DNA from: CAZJCK01 sp964544635
GTDB lineage: Bacteria > Zixibacteria > MSB-5A5 > GN15 > FEB-12
Assembly: GCA_964544635.1 (NCBI GenBank)
Contig: CAZJCK010000015.1
Location: forward strand, 1-54,132
Direction of reading: 5' to 3'
DNA length: 54,132 nucleotides
A program made the position numbers and the translations under genes. A model generated the notes under the pieces. It ran no database searches. It was not told the DNA's origin and was given only the letters and a program-made list of their open reading frames with translations. The first letter of the stretch is position 1. Every line of letters starts with the position of its first letter. Positions 17,902 to 26,331 of the stretch are shown here, one piece after another.

Positions 17902-19272
17902 CTACCGGTTGAACCAGCCGCGCGGCTTGAACAGCCTGGCTACCGTTCCAAGGTTGTGGTGGTGAGTGATCACGATGATATGGTCGTTGGCCTCGACCAC
18001 CGTCTCACCCTCCGGAATGATCAGGCGGTTGTCGCGGACAATGATGCCGATGATCGATCCCTTCTTTAGTTTGGTCGCAATATTGCGCACCTTCATACCG
18101 GCGATGTCGCTATCCGGCTCGACATTGAAGCGCACCGCCTCGATGTCGACATCGGAAAGCCGGACCACGGCACCAATATAGCCGCGCGACACCATGTCGA
18201 GAATATGACGGGCGGTGGTCAGACGCGGCACAATCACATGGTCGATTCCGATCGAACGGAACAGGGCAGTGTGGCGCGGCTCGGTCGAAGTGGCGATCAC
18301 TTCGCGGGCGCCCTCTGCCTTGGCCAGCAGGGTGGAGAGCATATTGTAGTCAGCGGCATCTGACACAGCGATGAAGAACGAGGCCGCATTCACGTTTATG
18401 TCGCGCAACAGGTCATGCGAGGTGCAGTCGCCGTGCAGGACCTCGAGATGATCGAGTTTGGCGGCCATCGTGGTGGCGTGGTCAATGTCGGGATCGACAC
18501 AGGTGACGTGGTGATCGGTTTTCGACAACGCCGCCGCCAGTTCCTCGGTGGCATAGTTGTCGCCGGTCAGGATAATCTTTCGATGGCCGGTTTGCTCAAT
18601 CCCCATGAGATTCAGGAACGGCTTGAGCGACTCACGCGGGAACAGGGTGTACACGATGTCGCCCGGTTCGATCAGGGTATCACCGTCAGGAATCATCCCC
18701 TTGTGATTGCGGATGACTGCCGAAAAGAGCACGATGTGGGGGGCGATATCTTCACGGATCTGGCGCGGCGTTTTGTTGGCGATCGGCATCTTTTCGGTCA
18801 CGCGGTAGCCACGCAGGAGGATGCGCCCCTCCTCGAAGTTGGCCGATTCCAGGGCGTACGGGGTCTCGACATACTGCAGGATCTGATCAACGAGGATGCG
18901 CTCGGGGTGAATTACCGAGGTTATCCCGAGCTTTTCGAGGTCGATCAGGTTCTGTTTTTCGACAAACTCGCTGCCGCGCAGGCGGGCGATGCGACGCGGT
19001 ACCTCGTACTGCGCCGCTATGGTGCAGACGATGATATTGACGTCGTTCACCGGTGTGACCGCCAGCACCATGTCGGCCTCGGCCAGGCCGGCCTCGCGCA
19101 GCGCCGCCGGCGAGCTGCCCGAGCCGCAGACAATCTGCATGTCGAGTTTCTCGCCTATTTCCTGGCAGACGGCACCATCCTGTTCGACCATGGATAACTG
19201 GTGATGGTCCTTCAACAGGTGCTCGGCCAGCGAAAAACCGACCACGCCGCCGCCGACAATTACGATGCGCAC
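17902..19272 (-). CDS. trkA: Trk system regulatory protein with two RCK modules
   Basis: This cytoplasmic ring-forming regulator binds NAD(H) or adenine nucleotides and gates TrkH. I prefer the GTG at 19272 as start: it gives VRIVIVGGGVVGFSLA, the expected beginning of a Rossmann fold, and has AAGG nine bases upstream. The longer frame from a TTG at 19299 adds nine atypical residues. The 456-residue product has two TrkA_N-TrkA_C units: the first Rossmann motif is GGGVVG (~6-11), the second begins at KIILTGDNYATEELAAAL (~225). Each is followed by a TrkA_C (RCK_C) domain, around 135-215 and 370-450. This duplicated form is the classical TrkA. Confidence 0.93.
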   Translation of the reverse strand: MRIVIVGGGVVGFSLAEHLLKDHHQLSMVEQDGAVCQEIGEKLDMQIVCGSGSSPAALREAGLAEADMVLAVTPVNDVNIIVCTIAAQYEVPRRIARLRGSEFVEKQNLIDLEKLGITSVIHPERILVDQILQYVETPYALESANFEEGRILLRGYRVTEKMPIANKTPRQIREDIAPHIVLFSAVIRNHKGMIPDGDTLIEPGDIVYTLFPRESLKPFLNLMGIEQTGHRKIILTGDNYATEELAAALSKTDHHVTCVDPDIDHATTMAAKLDHLEVLHGDCTSHDLLRDINVNAASFFIAVSDAADYNMLSTLLAKAEGAREVIATSTEPRHTALFRSIGIDHVIVPRLTTARHILDMVSRGYIGAVVRLSDVDIEAVRFNVEPDSDIAGMKVRNIATKLKKGSIIGIIVRDNRLIIPEGETVVEANDHIIVITHHHNLGTVARLFKPRGWFNR

Positions 19273-19403
19273 AGCGGTCTGCCTTCGGCATGCGGGCAAT
19301 GTAGACTGCTCATGGAAGGGAAAATGGGGTGGTGGCGGCAGGAATCAAACGTTTTTTTGCGGGCGCACAGTACGGCATACCGGCAGACGTCCGCCCGACC
19401 ACA

Positions 19404-19438
19404 CCGGCGCGGCGCCGGAAAATCTGAGCAATTGCTCA
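19404..19438. promoter_or_regulatory. Two adjacent palindromes upstream of trkA
   Basis: CCGGCGC-G-GCGCCGG (19404-19418) and the perfect 14-base palindrome TGAGCAATTGCTCA (19425-19438) lie six bases apart in the gap between the small unknown gene and trkA. On the minus strand the second is followed by GATTTTCC. It could therefore be the terminator of the small gene, but its lack of a loop is more typical of a dimeric repressor site. Which role is correct cannot be decided from sequence. Confidence 0.4.
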
Positions 19439-19462
19439 ACGAGAGAGGATAAAAGCGGGATG

Positions 19463-19870
19463 TCAGGCCGATCGTTCGCGTGACGAGGTGTTCGCGGTAT
19501 CCTCGGCCAACTTGTCGAGCCAGTCGTGATCACGACGTACGCGGTTGAGCACCGATCGGAATCGTTCGATCAGGAACACGACCTCACGATCGGAAAACAG
19601 GCCCGACTGCAACTGGTGCGAGGTGTGACGGCAGGCTTCTACGGTGACTTGATGTTCTCGGTTGACCTGACTGTATTGCCGGGCCAGGCTGCGGGCGACA
19701 CTGGCGGAACTATAGTGCGTCCGCCCGGCCGGGTTGCCGGCGTTCAATCGCTTCAACCAGGCGGCTGATTGGTGCGCGTTGTGAAGACGCTGGTACTGCC
19801 GCTCCTCTTCCTCTATCTCATTCAGCAGGTGCTGCAGTGACGCAATATGACGTGTTGTTGCTGAAGGCAT
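19463..19870 (-). CDS. Hypothetical helical protein
   Basis: I do not recognise this 135-residue protein. It is predicted to be almost entirely alpha-helical and charged, with a likely coiled coil at the start (LLNEIEEEERQYQRLHNAHQ, ~15-34) and no membrane segment. His and Arg are frequent. A GGGGAG stands only three bases before the ATG at 19870. It is likely to be real because it fills an otherwise empty 690-base gap on the same strand as its neighbours and carries no improbable composition, but a spurious frame cannot be excluded. No function is proposed. Confidence 0.5.
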   Translation of the reverse strand: MPSATTRHIASLQHLLNEIEEEERQYQRLHNAHQSAAWLKRLNAGNPAGRTHYSSASVARSLARQYSQVNREHQVTVEACRHTSHQLQSGLFSDREVVFLIERFRSVLNRVRRDHDWLDKLAEDTANTSSRERSA

Positions 19871-19934
19871 ATACTCCCCGGTTTGTTTGTGGGGGTATCA
19901 GAAAATGTACAAAGAGGCCGATGTTTTTGCAAGC

Positions 19935-19964
19935 GAAAAGCCGACCCGAAAAACGGGCCGGCTT
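19935..19964 (-). terminator. Terminator of the M32 carboxypeptidase gene
   Basis: On the minus strand AAGCCGGCCCG and CGGGTCGGCTT pair with one mismatch around a TTTTT loop and end in TTTT. It lies about 29 bases after the stop codon. Confidence 0.85.
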
Positions 19965-19992
19965 TATCTACATCAAGTTGACCGACAGCCGC

Positions 19993-21507
19993 CTAAAAGC
20001 CGTAAATTTCCCCAAACTTGGCGTTCATGTACGCCATCAACGGCTTGTGCGACAGGACTTCGCCCGTGACCTTTTTGCCCAGGTCAATCGCCTTGTAGCG
20101 GGAAGCGTGCTTGTGAATCTTCTCCCGCAGCCATTCGCGCAGCGGCAGCAGTTCGCCCCGCTCGAACATGTCGTGCAGGTCGGACATCTCTTTCTTCGCC
20201 TGGTCGAAGAACATCGCCGAGTAGAGGTTACCCAGCGTGTAGGTCGGGAAGTACCCGATCAGTCCGGCCGACCAGTGCACATCCTGGAGACAACCGTTGG
20301 GGTCCTTGTCGACCTTGACGCCGAAATATTTCTCGAAGCGATCGTTCCATTCGCCCGGAACGTCGGCCGGCTTCAAATCGCCCTTCAAGAGCGGCCGTTC
20401 CAACTCATAGCGCAACAGGATATGCAGGTTGTAGGTCGCTTCGTCGGCTTCGACACGGATGTACGACGGTTCAACATTGTTGATGGCGGCGTAGAAGTCG
20501 TCGAGCTTGACATCGCCCAGGGAGTCCCGGAACATCTTCTGCGCGATCGGGAAGAAATAGTGCCAGAACGGCAGCGACCGTCCCACCTGGTTCTCCCACA
20601 TGCGCGACTGCGACTCGTGAATGCCCAGCGAAGCTGAGCTGCCCATCGGTGTACCGAAGTACTTGTCCTTTTCGATACCCATTTCATACAGGCCGTGGCC
20701 GGCTTCGTGCATGGTGCCGAACAAGGCATCGTTGAGCCGCTTCGGGTTGTAGCGAGTGGTGATGCGGGTGTCGCCGGGGCCGAGGCCGGTACAGAACGGG
20801 TGGGTGGTGATGTCGAGGCGGCCACTGTCGAAACTGTAGCCCATCGTCTGGGCCACCGTCTCACCGAAAACGCGCTGGAGACTGACATCGTAGTCGCGTT
20901 CGACAATCGACTTGTCTGGTTTGCGCGGCGCGTTCTTGATCTTCTCCAGAAGTGTAACCAGGTCTTTACGCAGTTCGGTAAAGACAGTGTCGACTTCCTT
21001 CGACTTCATCCACGGTTCGTAGTTGTCCAGCAGGGCATCGTACATGTCGTCTTCGTAGCCGTACGCCTCGGCAACCTGGCGGGAGAGGTCGACCACCTTC
21101 TCGAACCACGGCAGGAAATGCTTGAAGTCGTTGTTCTTGCGAGCCTTGACCCATTCCCCCTGGGCCAGCGTGGTGGTCTTGGTAATCTCCTTGACGAGAT
21201 CGCCCGGGAGCTTGGTTTCCTTGTCGTAGTTGCGCTTGGTCTCGCGTATGTTGACCGCTTCCGCCGACTCCGGGTCTTTCGTCAGTTCGCTGTCGACCAG
21301 CTCGTCGAGCAGGTCACCAACCTTCTTGTCGGTGAAACGATCGTGGATCATACCGGCCAGCAGGCTGATCTGGTCGGCCCGCAGGGGGGCGCCGGCGCGC
21401 GGCATGTAGGTGCGTTCGTCCCAGTTCAGAACGCCGGCTGTCGACTCCAGCAAGGCGGTCTCTTTCAGGATGGACACTAACTCGTCGTAGGCTTTTTGTG
21501 CGGACAT
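19993..21507 (-). CDS. Carboxypeptidase Taq (M32 family)
   Basis: This 504-residue cytoplasmic zinc carboxypeptidase removes C-terminal residues with broad specificity. The active-site helix HEAGH supplies His267, Glu268 and His271, and the third ligand should come from HESQSRMWEN about 30 residues later, a segment conserved in the family. Other family landmarks are GVLNWDERTYMPRAGA near 24-39 and ITTRYNP near 243. The length matches the usual ~500 residues. The ATG at 21507 is preceded by GGAG at a good distance. The gene is transcribed alone, divergently from the rhomboid-like gene, and ends at a clear terminator. Confidence 0.96.
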   Translation of the reverse strand: MSAQKAYDELVSILKETALLESTAGVLNWDERTYMPRAGAPLRADQISLLAGMIHDRFTDKKVGDLLDELVDSELTKDPESAEAVNIRETKRNYDKETKLPGDLVKEITKTTTLAQGEWVKARKNNDFKHFLPWFEKVVDLSRQVAEAYGYEDDMYDALLDNYEPWMKSKEVDTVFTELRKDLVTLLEKIKNAPRKPDKSIVERDYDVSLQRVFGETVAQTMGYSFDSGRLDITTHPFCTGLGPGDTRITTRYNPKRLNDALFGTMHEAGHGLYEMGIEKDKYFGTPMGSSASLGIHESQSRMWENQVGRSLPFWHYFFPIAQKMFRDSLGDVKLDDFYAAINNVEPSYIRVEADEATYNLHILLRYELERPLLKGDLKPADVPGEWNDRFEKYFGVKVDKDPNGCLQDVHWSAGLIGYFPTYTLGNLYSAMFFDQAKKEMSDLHDMFERGELLPLREWLREKIHKHASRYKAIDLGKKVTGEVLSHKPLMAYMNAKFGEIYGF

Positions 21508-21682
21508 CAGAACTCACTCCTCTATGGGCTGCACTCGTCATCTGTCGTGCAACCCGGCATGTTATAGTGCAATAGAGGCCTAAGATACACCGCCTCACCA
21601 AAAAGGCAAGCAATCCCGGCCCGCCTGTCGGCAATCTGTCGGCACTGTTGCCGACGCCGAGACATAGCCGTATGTTGCCGCT

Positions 21683-22456
21683 ATGCTCAGCCGGATACAG
21701 GACAGCAGGCGCTTCGGGTTGCCGTCGGTGACCAGCCTCTTCTTCATCGGTTGCCTGGTGGTGAGCCTGCCCACCCAGTTTTACGAGCCGCTTAACCGGT
21801 GGCTGGGCGGCCTGCATCCGAACGAACATACCTGGCTGCTGTTTACGGCCGTTTTTCAGCACGGCATCGGCTCGATACCGCCGTTGATGCACCTGGCCCT
21901 GATGACCATCGTGATCTGGCTGGTGGCACCTTTATCCGAACGGCTGGTCGGCTCGTTGGCGTTCACTGTCACCGTGCTCGCGGCAATCGGTCTCACGCAC
22001 CTCCTGCAGGTGGTGAGCGGGATTACCGTCAACGGTTCGTCGGCCGCCATCTGGGCGTGCGGCCCGATCATCTGGATGGCACTGCGCAAGGCAAAGCGGC
22101 GCGGCGGCAAGATGGCCAAGCGCGACCTGATCTATGAGCGCAGTCGCGGCATGCTTTTCCTGATGTATATCCTCATCCCGCTGGCGATGATTGCGCTCCC
22201 CTACACGTCGGGGTGGAACGGCCATCCGCTGATGGCGTTTGTGCAGGGGAATCTGTATCATGCGGCGGCGACGGCGGTCGGTCTGGCGGCGGCGCTGGTG
22301 TGGCGCAACCGTATCGCTGCGGTGGTCGACCTGGCAGCCGCGGTGCGGCTGGAGCCGCTGGTGCGTCCCGCCCGGGATCGCTTCGCCTGGATCGTCTGGC
22401 TGGCGATCGACCTGTTCCTGTTCGGCGTCGTCATGCGGGCGATGAGTATGAGATGA
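21683..22456 (+). CDS. Divergent rhomboid-like membrane protein
   Basis: This 257-residue membrane protein has about six hydrophobic segments and the layout of a rhomboid serine protease. An L1-like stretch (TWLLFTAVFQHG, ~53-64) precedes PLMHLALMTIVIW (~71-83), which resembles the His/Asn-bearing TM2. TM4 would carry NGSSAAIWA with the candidate nucleophile Ser120 in a GxSx context, and TM6 NLYHAAATAVGLAAAL with His193 followed by a GxxxA-type packing motif. Loops between 135 and 155 are very basic. The match is weak enough that it could be an inactive rhomboid-fold protein. No good ribosome site precedes ATG 21683. YbjQ follows after 74 bases. Confidence 0.6.
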   Translation: MLSRIQDSRRFGLPSVTSLFFIGCLVVSLPTQFYEPLNRWLGGLHPNEHTWLLFTAVFQHGIGSIPPLMHLALMTIVIWLVAPLSERLVGSLAFTVTVLAAIGLTHLLQVVSGITVNGSSAAIWACGPIIWMALRKAKRRGGKMAKRDLIYERSRGMLFLMYILIPLAMIALPYTSGWNGHPLMAFVQGNLYHAAATAVGLAAALVWRNRIAAVVDLAAAVRLEPLVRPARDRFAWIVWLAIDLFLFGVVMRAMSMR

Positions 22457-22530
22457 TGATGAATAACCGGCGACAACGCGGGTACCTGAGATAGCAGTTC
22501 ACAACACATAAATCTACAGGAGTAAGCAAA

Positions 22531-22854
22531 ATGCTGGTAACCACCACGCACACGATTGAGAACAAGCAGATTTCGCAGTACTACGGTCTGGTGTCGGGCG
22601 AGGCGATCATGGGCGCTAACGTGTTCAAGGACATCTTCGCCTCGATCCGTGACATTGTCGGCGGTCGGTCGGCGACATACGAAAAGGAGCTGCGCCGGGC
22701 CAAGGAGTTGGCCATCTCCGAGATGTGCCAGCTGGCGCAGCAGCAGGGCGCCAACGCCGTGGTCGGAGTTGACCTCGACTATGAGACCATTGGCGGTTCG
22801 GGCGGTAATATGTTGATGGTCATCGCCAGTGGCACGGCCGTAAAATACCAATAG
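22531..22854 (+). CDS. YbjQ family protein (UPF0145)
   Basis: This 107-residue cytoplasmic protein belongs to the YbjQ/UPF0145 family, which forms small oligomeric rings and has no settled function. Landmarks are the opening VTTTHTIENK, GLVSGEAIMGANVFKD near 28-43, and GANAVVGVDLDYETIG near 74-89, a segment conserved throughout the family. The ATG is preceded by AGGAG with an ideal spacing. It is probably co-transcribed with the rhomboid-like gene, though the 74-base gap leaves room for a promoter. Confidence 0.93.
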   Translation: MLVTTTHTIENKQISQYYGLVSGEAIMGANVFKDIFASIRDIVGGRSATYEKELRRAKELAISEMCQLAQQQGANAVVGVDLDYETIGGSGGNMLMVIASGTAVKYQ

Positions 22855-22974
22855 GCAATGAGATAGCATTGGTCTGCCAATGGCGATTCATAGCCTCGAT
22901 GGTCCTGTTTCTGTTGACTTTTGCTCAATTCAGGTTACATTGATACAGGTATAACGAGGTATTAAGGCGATTGC

Positions 22975-24087
22975 ATGAACCTGCCGGCGGGACGTTTACA
23001 GCATCAAAAGCGATTACTGGGTCTATGTATTCTCGTTGTCGTGTTCTGCCTGCCGGCCGCCTCGAGCATTGCTTTCCACGAAAAAGGGGTAGCCAACTGT
23101 AACGGCTGCCACATTATGCACAACAGCGAGGACGGTCAGGCGATCGATCCTGACAATCCGCCCGGTAACATGCGCCTGCTGAACGACGGTACGGCGTCGG
23201 ATGTCTGCCTTTCCTGCCATGCCGACCAGTTAGGCGCCGTGCTCGGCAGCAATCCGATAGCGCCGTCGGCGGAACGGGGGCCGGGAAATTTTGTGTTTCT
23301 GTACGAGGATAATATCAGTGACGGTCCGGGGGGTGCCGCGGCGGTGCTGCCGGGGCATGATGCCGGGCATAACCTGAACGCGCCATCGTACGGCCTGACC
23401 ACCGATCCTCGTCACACCCACGCCCCGGGCGGTGGTTTCTCCGCCAACAAGATGGGCTGTACCGCCTGTCATGATCCGCACGGCAACACCAACTACCGGA
23501 TGCTTCACGGGGCGGGTCCGATCCCGGGCAAACAGGGCTACCACTTCAGCTACGGGGCGCCGGTGGCCGAGGGGCTGCCGTTAACCGGTGGTATCGAAAC
23601 GGACAACAATCATGTCGCGTATCAATCCGGCATGAGCCTGTGGTGCCAGAATTGCCATCACCAGATTCACCAGCAGGGCGCGATGCATGCCGGGTCGTTC
23701 ATTCATCCGGTCGATCAGTCGCTAACCAGTGCTGTCATCACGCAGTACAATCAATACAACGGTACTGCCGACCCGACCGGTGGCACCGCTGCGACCGCCT
23801 ATTTGCCGGCGGTTCCGTTTGAGGCGCCCGGCAATACCGTCAGCCAGACCACCGGACCGTCAGGCAACAGCAAGCTCTCGTGCATGACGTGTCACCGCGC
23901 CCACGCGACCTCGGGTCCCGATGCCGGCCGCTGGGATTTCAACGTGGATTATTTGTCGGAAGATGGTGTGGCGTCCGGCTCCTACCCGATCCCTAATCCG
24001 TATCCCGGTGTGAGCCAGGCGCCGTTGTGCGAGAAGTGTCATGCGACCACGCCGCCGCCAATACAGCCGGCCACGTCGTTCGACTGA
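22975..24087 (+). CDS. Exported multihaem cytochrome c
   Basis: This 370-residue protein carries an N-terminal signal sequence (~1-33; hydrophobic stretch LLGLCILVVVFCLPAASS) and six CxxCH haem c attachment sites: CNGCH (~42), CLSCH (~79), CTACH (~162), CQNCH (~224), CMTCH (~303) and CEKCH (~354). Several are the CxxCHxxH type found in doubled-CXXCH and NapC/NrfH-related proteins. It should be a periplasmic or outer-surface electron carrier. No quinol dehydrogenase, porin or other cytochrome gene adjoins it, so its redox partners are elsewhere. Spacing between haem sites is wide (50-80 residues), which differs from compact tetra- or octahaem families. Confidence 0.9.
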   Translation: MNLPAGRLQHQKRLLGLCILVVVFCLPAASSIAFHEKGVANCNGCHIMHNSEDGQAIDPDNPPGNMRLLNDGTASDVCLSCHADQLGAVLGSNPIAPSAERGPGNFVFLYEDNISDGPGGAAAVLPGHDAGHNLNAPSYGLTTDPRHTHAPGGGFSANKMGCTACHDPHGNTNYRMLHGAGPIPGKQGYHFSYGAPVAEGLPLTGGIETDNNHVAYQSGMSLWCQNCHHQIHQQGAMHAGSFIHPVDQSLTSAVITQYNQYNGTADPTGGTAATAYLPAVPFEAPGNTVSQTTGPSGNSKLSCMTCHRAHATSGPDAGRWDFNVDYLSEDGVASGSYPIPNPYPGVSQAPLCEKCHATTPPPIQPATSFD

Positions 24088-24092
24088 ACGAT

Positions 24093-25361
24093 CTACTCGC
24101 TCCTGCTGATCGGCATCGTCATACACCGCGCCCCACCGCGCCCGCGCGACAACTCCGCCCCCGACAACGTTACGATCGTCCGACTGTCATCGTTCGAATT
24201 CGTTTCCAGATACTGTGGTGGTGTCAGGATACGATAACCGGCCCTCTCGAAGCCACGGATCGTTTGCTCGTTGCGCTCGTAAATGAAGGCCGTGTTCGGT
24301 TTGACGGCAAAGAGATTGGCGCCGTCGGTCCATTGCTCGCGCGTCTGGTAGTGGGGTACATCGCCGCCACAGGGGATGCGATTGCCGAAACTGCAGCCGA
24401 TCCGTTCCAGCGCCGAAAACAGGCCGCGCTGTTCCGTACGGTTGGTCAGGGCAACCTTCCCCTTCACCAGTTCATAGGTAAAGCAGGGGCAGGGGTTGCT
24501 TTCCTCGGCTTCAGAAAAGAAGGGCGGGTAATAGACGCAGTCATCCTCGCCGATGATCGTGAACACCGTATCGAGGTGCATGGTGGCGCGTTCCGTCGGC
24601 AGCTTTACTTTGATGACCCGCCTGGCCAGGCCCTCATTGAAGAGGCGACGGATCAGCAGGTCGATGGCGACATCGGTGGTGCGCTCGCTCGAACCGATGA
24701 TGAGGGTTTCATTGTTCAGCACGATAACGTCACCCCCCTCAATGTGCACGCTGTGCGGCAGGCCGTGCTGGGTGGCATCGTCGAGCACGTCGATGATGCG
24801 CATCCCCCGGAAAATCGGGTGGTGGCGGAAAATGTAGCGCGAGAGCAGGCCCTCGCGGCGACGGATACGCTTGGTCGGGTGGCTGAGGATGACGGCGTCG
24901 CCGAAGACCATGCCCAGATCGCGAGTGAACATCAGGTTGGGGAGCGGATCAAAGAACAGGGTGTAGCCGGCGTGTTCGGTTTCGCCCGGACGGTAGGCGC
25001 CGGCAACGAGCAGCTCGGCCAGTTCCGACGGCGGCAGCTGGTCCGACAACAGGTAGTCGTGCGTGGCCATCCCGACACCCTCGAGCGCCGAGACTCCGCC
25101 GACGACATCGGAGCGAACCTCGCGGTTCTCCAGGATAGTGGTGAGCAGGTCGGTAAACTCGAGCACCGACTGGTCGCTGGTGGCATGGCGCAGGCAGTCG
25201 GTGAACTCGTTGTGATCGGCAGCCGCCTTGTCGGTGTAGAGAACGTCCTCGATCAAATACCGATCGGGCATGTCGTGTGCCACCGCCACCAGGTTCCACT
25301 CGTAGCCGGGGCGGTGGACGATGACAGTCGAAAGCGGATGATACTCCGAGAGTATGGCCAA
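24093..25361 (-). CDS. arcA: Arginine deiminase
   Basis: This 422-residue cytoplasmic enzyme hydrolyses L-arginine to citrulline and ammonia. The guanidino-modifying core motifs are all visible: FTRDLG (~146-151), the HIEGGD block with its acidic residues (~205), MHLDTVF with the catalytic His (~262) and the C-terminal GGARCMTMP with the nucleophile Cys413. The start codon is TTG at 25361 with AAGGAAG just upstream. The arcB, arcC and arcD partners that make the ATP-yielding ADI pathway are not in this window, so it may serve nitrogen supply or pH defence instead, or work with genes located elsewhere. It converges on the cytochrome gene with only five bases between stop codons. Confidence 0.94.
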   Translation of the reverse strand: MAILSEYHPLSTVIVHRPGYEWNLVAVAHDMPDRYLIEDVLYTDKAAADHNEFTDCLRHATSDQSVLEFTDLLTTILENREVRSDVVGGVSALEGVGMATHDYLLSDQLPPSELAELLVAGAYRPGETEHAGYTLFFDPLPNLMFTRDLGMVFGDAVILSHPTKRIRRREGLLSRYIFRHHPIFRGMRIIDVLDDATQHGLPHSVHIEGGDVIVLNNETLIIGSSERTTDVAIDLLIRRLFNEGLARRVIKVKLPTERATMHLDTVFTIIGEDDCVYYPPFFSEAEESNPCPCFTYELVKGKVALTNRTEQRGLFSALERIGCSFGNRIPCGGDVPHYQTREQWTDGANLFAVKPNTAFIYERNEQTIRGFERAGYRILTPPQYLETNSNDDSRTIVTLSGAELSRGRGGARCMTMPISRSE

Positions 25362-25448
25362 AGTGCTTCCTTACAGTTGTGCGGTTCCGACCGTGCGGTC
25401 GTGAGCAGTCGTTGAATTCGATCGTGAGTTCCGCCGCGAACCGGTCTG

Positions 25449-25649
25449 CTACGGCAGGCCCGGCGGCTTGGGCGGCATAATGATCCAGGCCAGAATGTAG
25501 GCGAGGATACCGGTGCCGCCAAACAGCACCAGCGCCACCCAGACCAATCGGATGATTGTCGTGTCGGCGTCGAGGTAATCAGCAAAGCCGGCACAGACGC
25601 CGCCGATCATGGCATTGTCAACTGAGCGGTATAATCGTTTGTCAGCCAT
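25449..25649 (-). CDS. PspC domain protein
   Basis: This 66-residue protein consists of a single PspC domain: a soluble start with KRLYRSVDNAMIGGVCAGFADYL (shown here in parts KRLYRS and GGVCAGFADYLD) and one membrane segment VWVALVLFGGTGILAYILAW. The start is ATG 25649, because the upstream in-frame TTG overlaps the GGAGG ribosome site. Stand-alone PspC proteins are linked to envelope stress. No other phage-shock genes are nearby. Confidence 0.92.
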   Translation of the reverse strand: MADKRLYRSVDNAMIGGVCAGFADYLDADTTIIRLVWVALVLFGGTGILAYILAWIIMPPKPPGLP

Positions 25650-25787
25650 TTGTTCCTCCAATATCTGTTACTAACCTACGCTGTTGCGGCGGTCGGGGCA
25701 AGTGGTATGGTCACCGCAAGTAAGTCGACTTCTTATGGCTGGTCGCGGCGGCCAATTATGTGTACAATGAGGCGGGAGAACCAAACT

Positions 25788-26279
25788 GTGACCAAAGCTG
25801 CGCCCGACACCACCGCTATTAAGATTGTCGACTTCAAGTCGAAATACCGCAGCCATTTCCGTGCACTCAACTACGAGTGGCTGGAGGCCTGTTTCCATGT
25901 CGAACCGTATGACCGGATTGTGTTGAACGACCCCGAAAAGCATATCATTAAGGCGGGCGGGCAGGTATTGATGGCGCTTTTGGATCGCCAGGTGGTCGGT
26001 ACGGTGGCGTTGTTGAAGCACGCCCCGCACAAGTTCGAACTGGCCAAAATGGCAGTAACCAAGAGTGCCCGGGGCAAGAAGGTCGGCCGAACCCTTGGCG
26101 AGGCGGCAATCCAGCGTGCCCGCGCTCTCGGCGCCACCGATCTGGTGCTGGCCACCAGTCCTTTGCTCAAGACGGCCAACCGGTTGTATGAACGGCTCGG
26201 TTTCGTGAAGGTCGATCCAATCGAAATCGGCCCGCTGCCGTACCAGCGTCACTCGATCGTGATGGGCATGAAGCTGTAG
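25788..26279 (+). CDS. GNAT family N-acetyltransferase
   Basis: I place the start at GTG 25788, nine bases after GGGAG; the frame is open further upstream but that stretch overlaps the promoter area of the divergent PspC gene. The 163-residue product is a single GNAT domain. The acetyl-CoA-binding motif A reads MAVTKSARGKKVGRTLGEAAI (in parts AVTKSARGKKVG and RTLGEAAI), and motif B contains NRLYERLGFVKV. The GNAT core is preceded by a conserved-looking FRALNYEWLEACFHVEPYD segment typical of a MarR-less acetyltransferase subfamily. The acceptor substrate is unknown. A thioesterase gene follows after 52 bases. Confidence 0.85.
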   Translation: MTKAAPDTTAIKIVDFKSKYRSHFRALNYEWLEACFHVEPYDRIVLNDPEKHIIKAGGQVLMALLDRQVVGTVALLKHAPHKFELAKMAVTKSARGKKVGRTLGEAAIQRARALGATDLVLATSPLLKTANRLYERLGFVKVDPIEIGPLPYQRHSIVMGMKL

Positions 26280-26331
26280 CCGGGAGGCGAATACGCTTGC
26301 CTTCCAGCGCAATTCCCGGTAGGTTCGGCGC

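Noticed and set aside
24027..25415. Long plus-strand frame opposite arginine deiminase
   Set aside because: The minus-strand product has every catalytic motif of arginine deiminase; the plus frame is a shadow.
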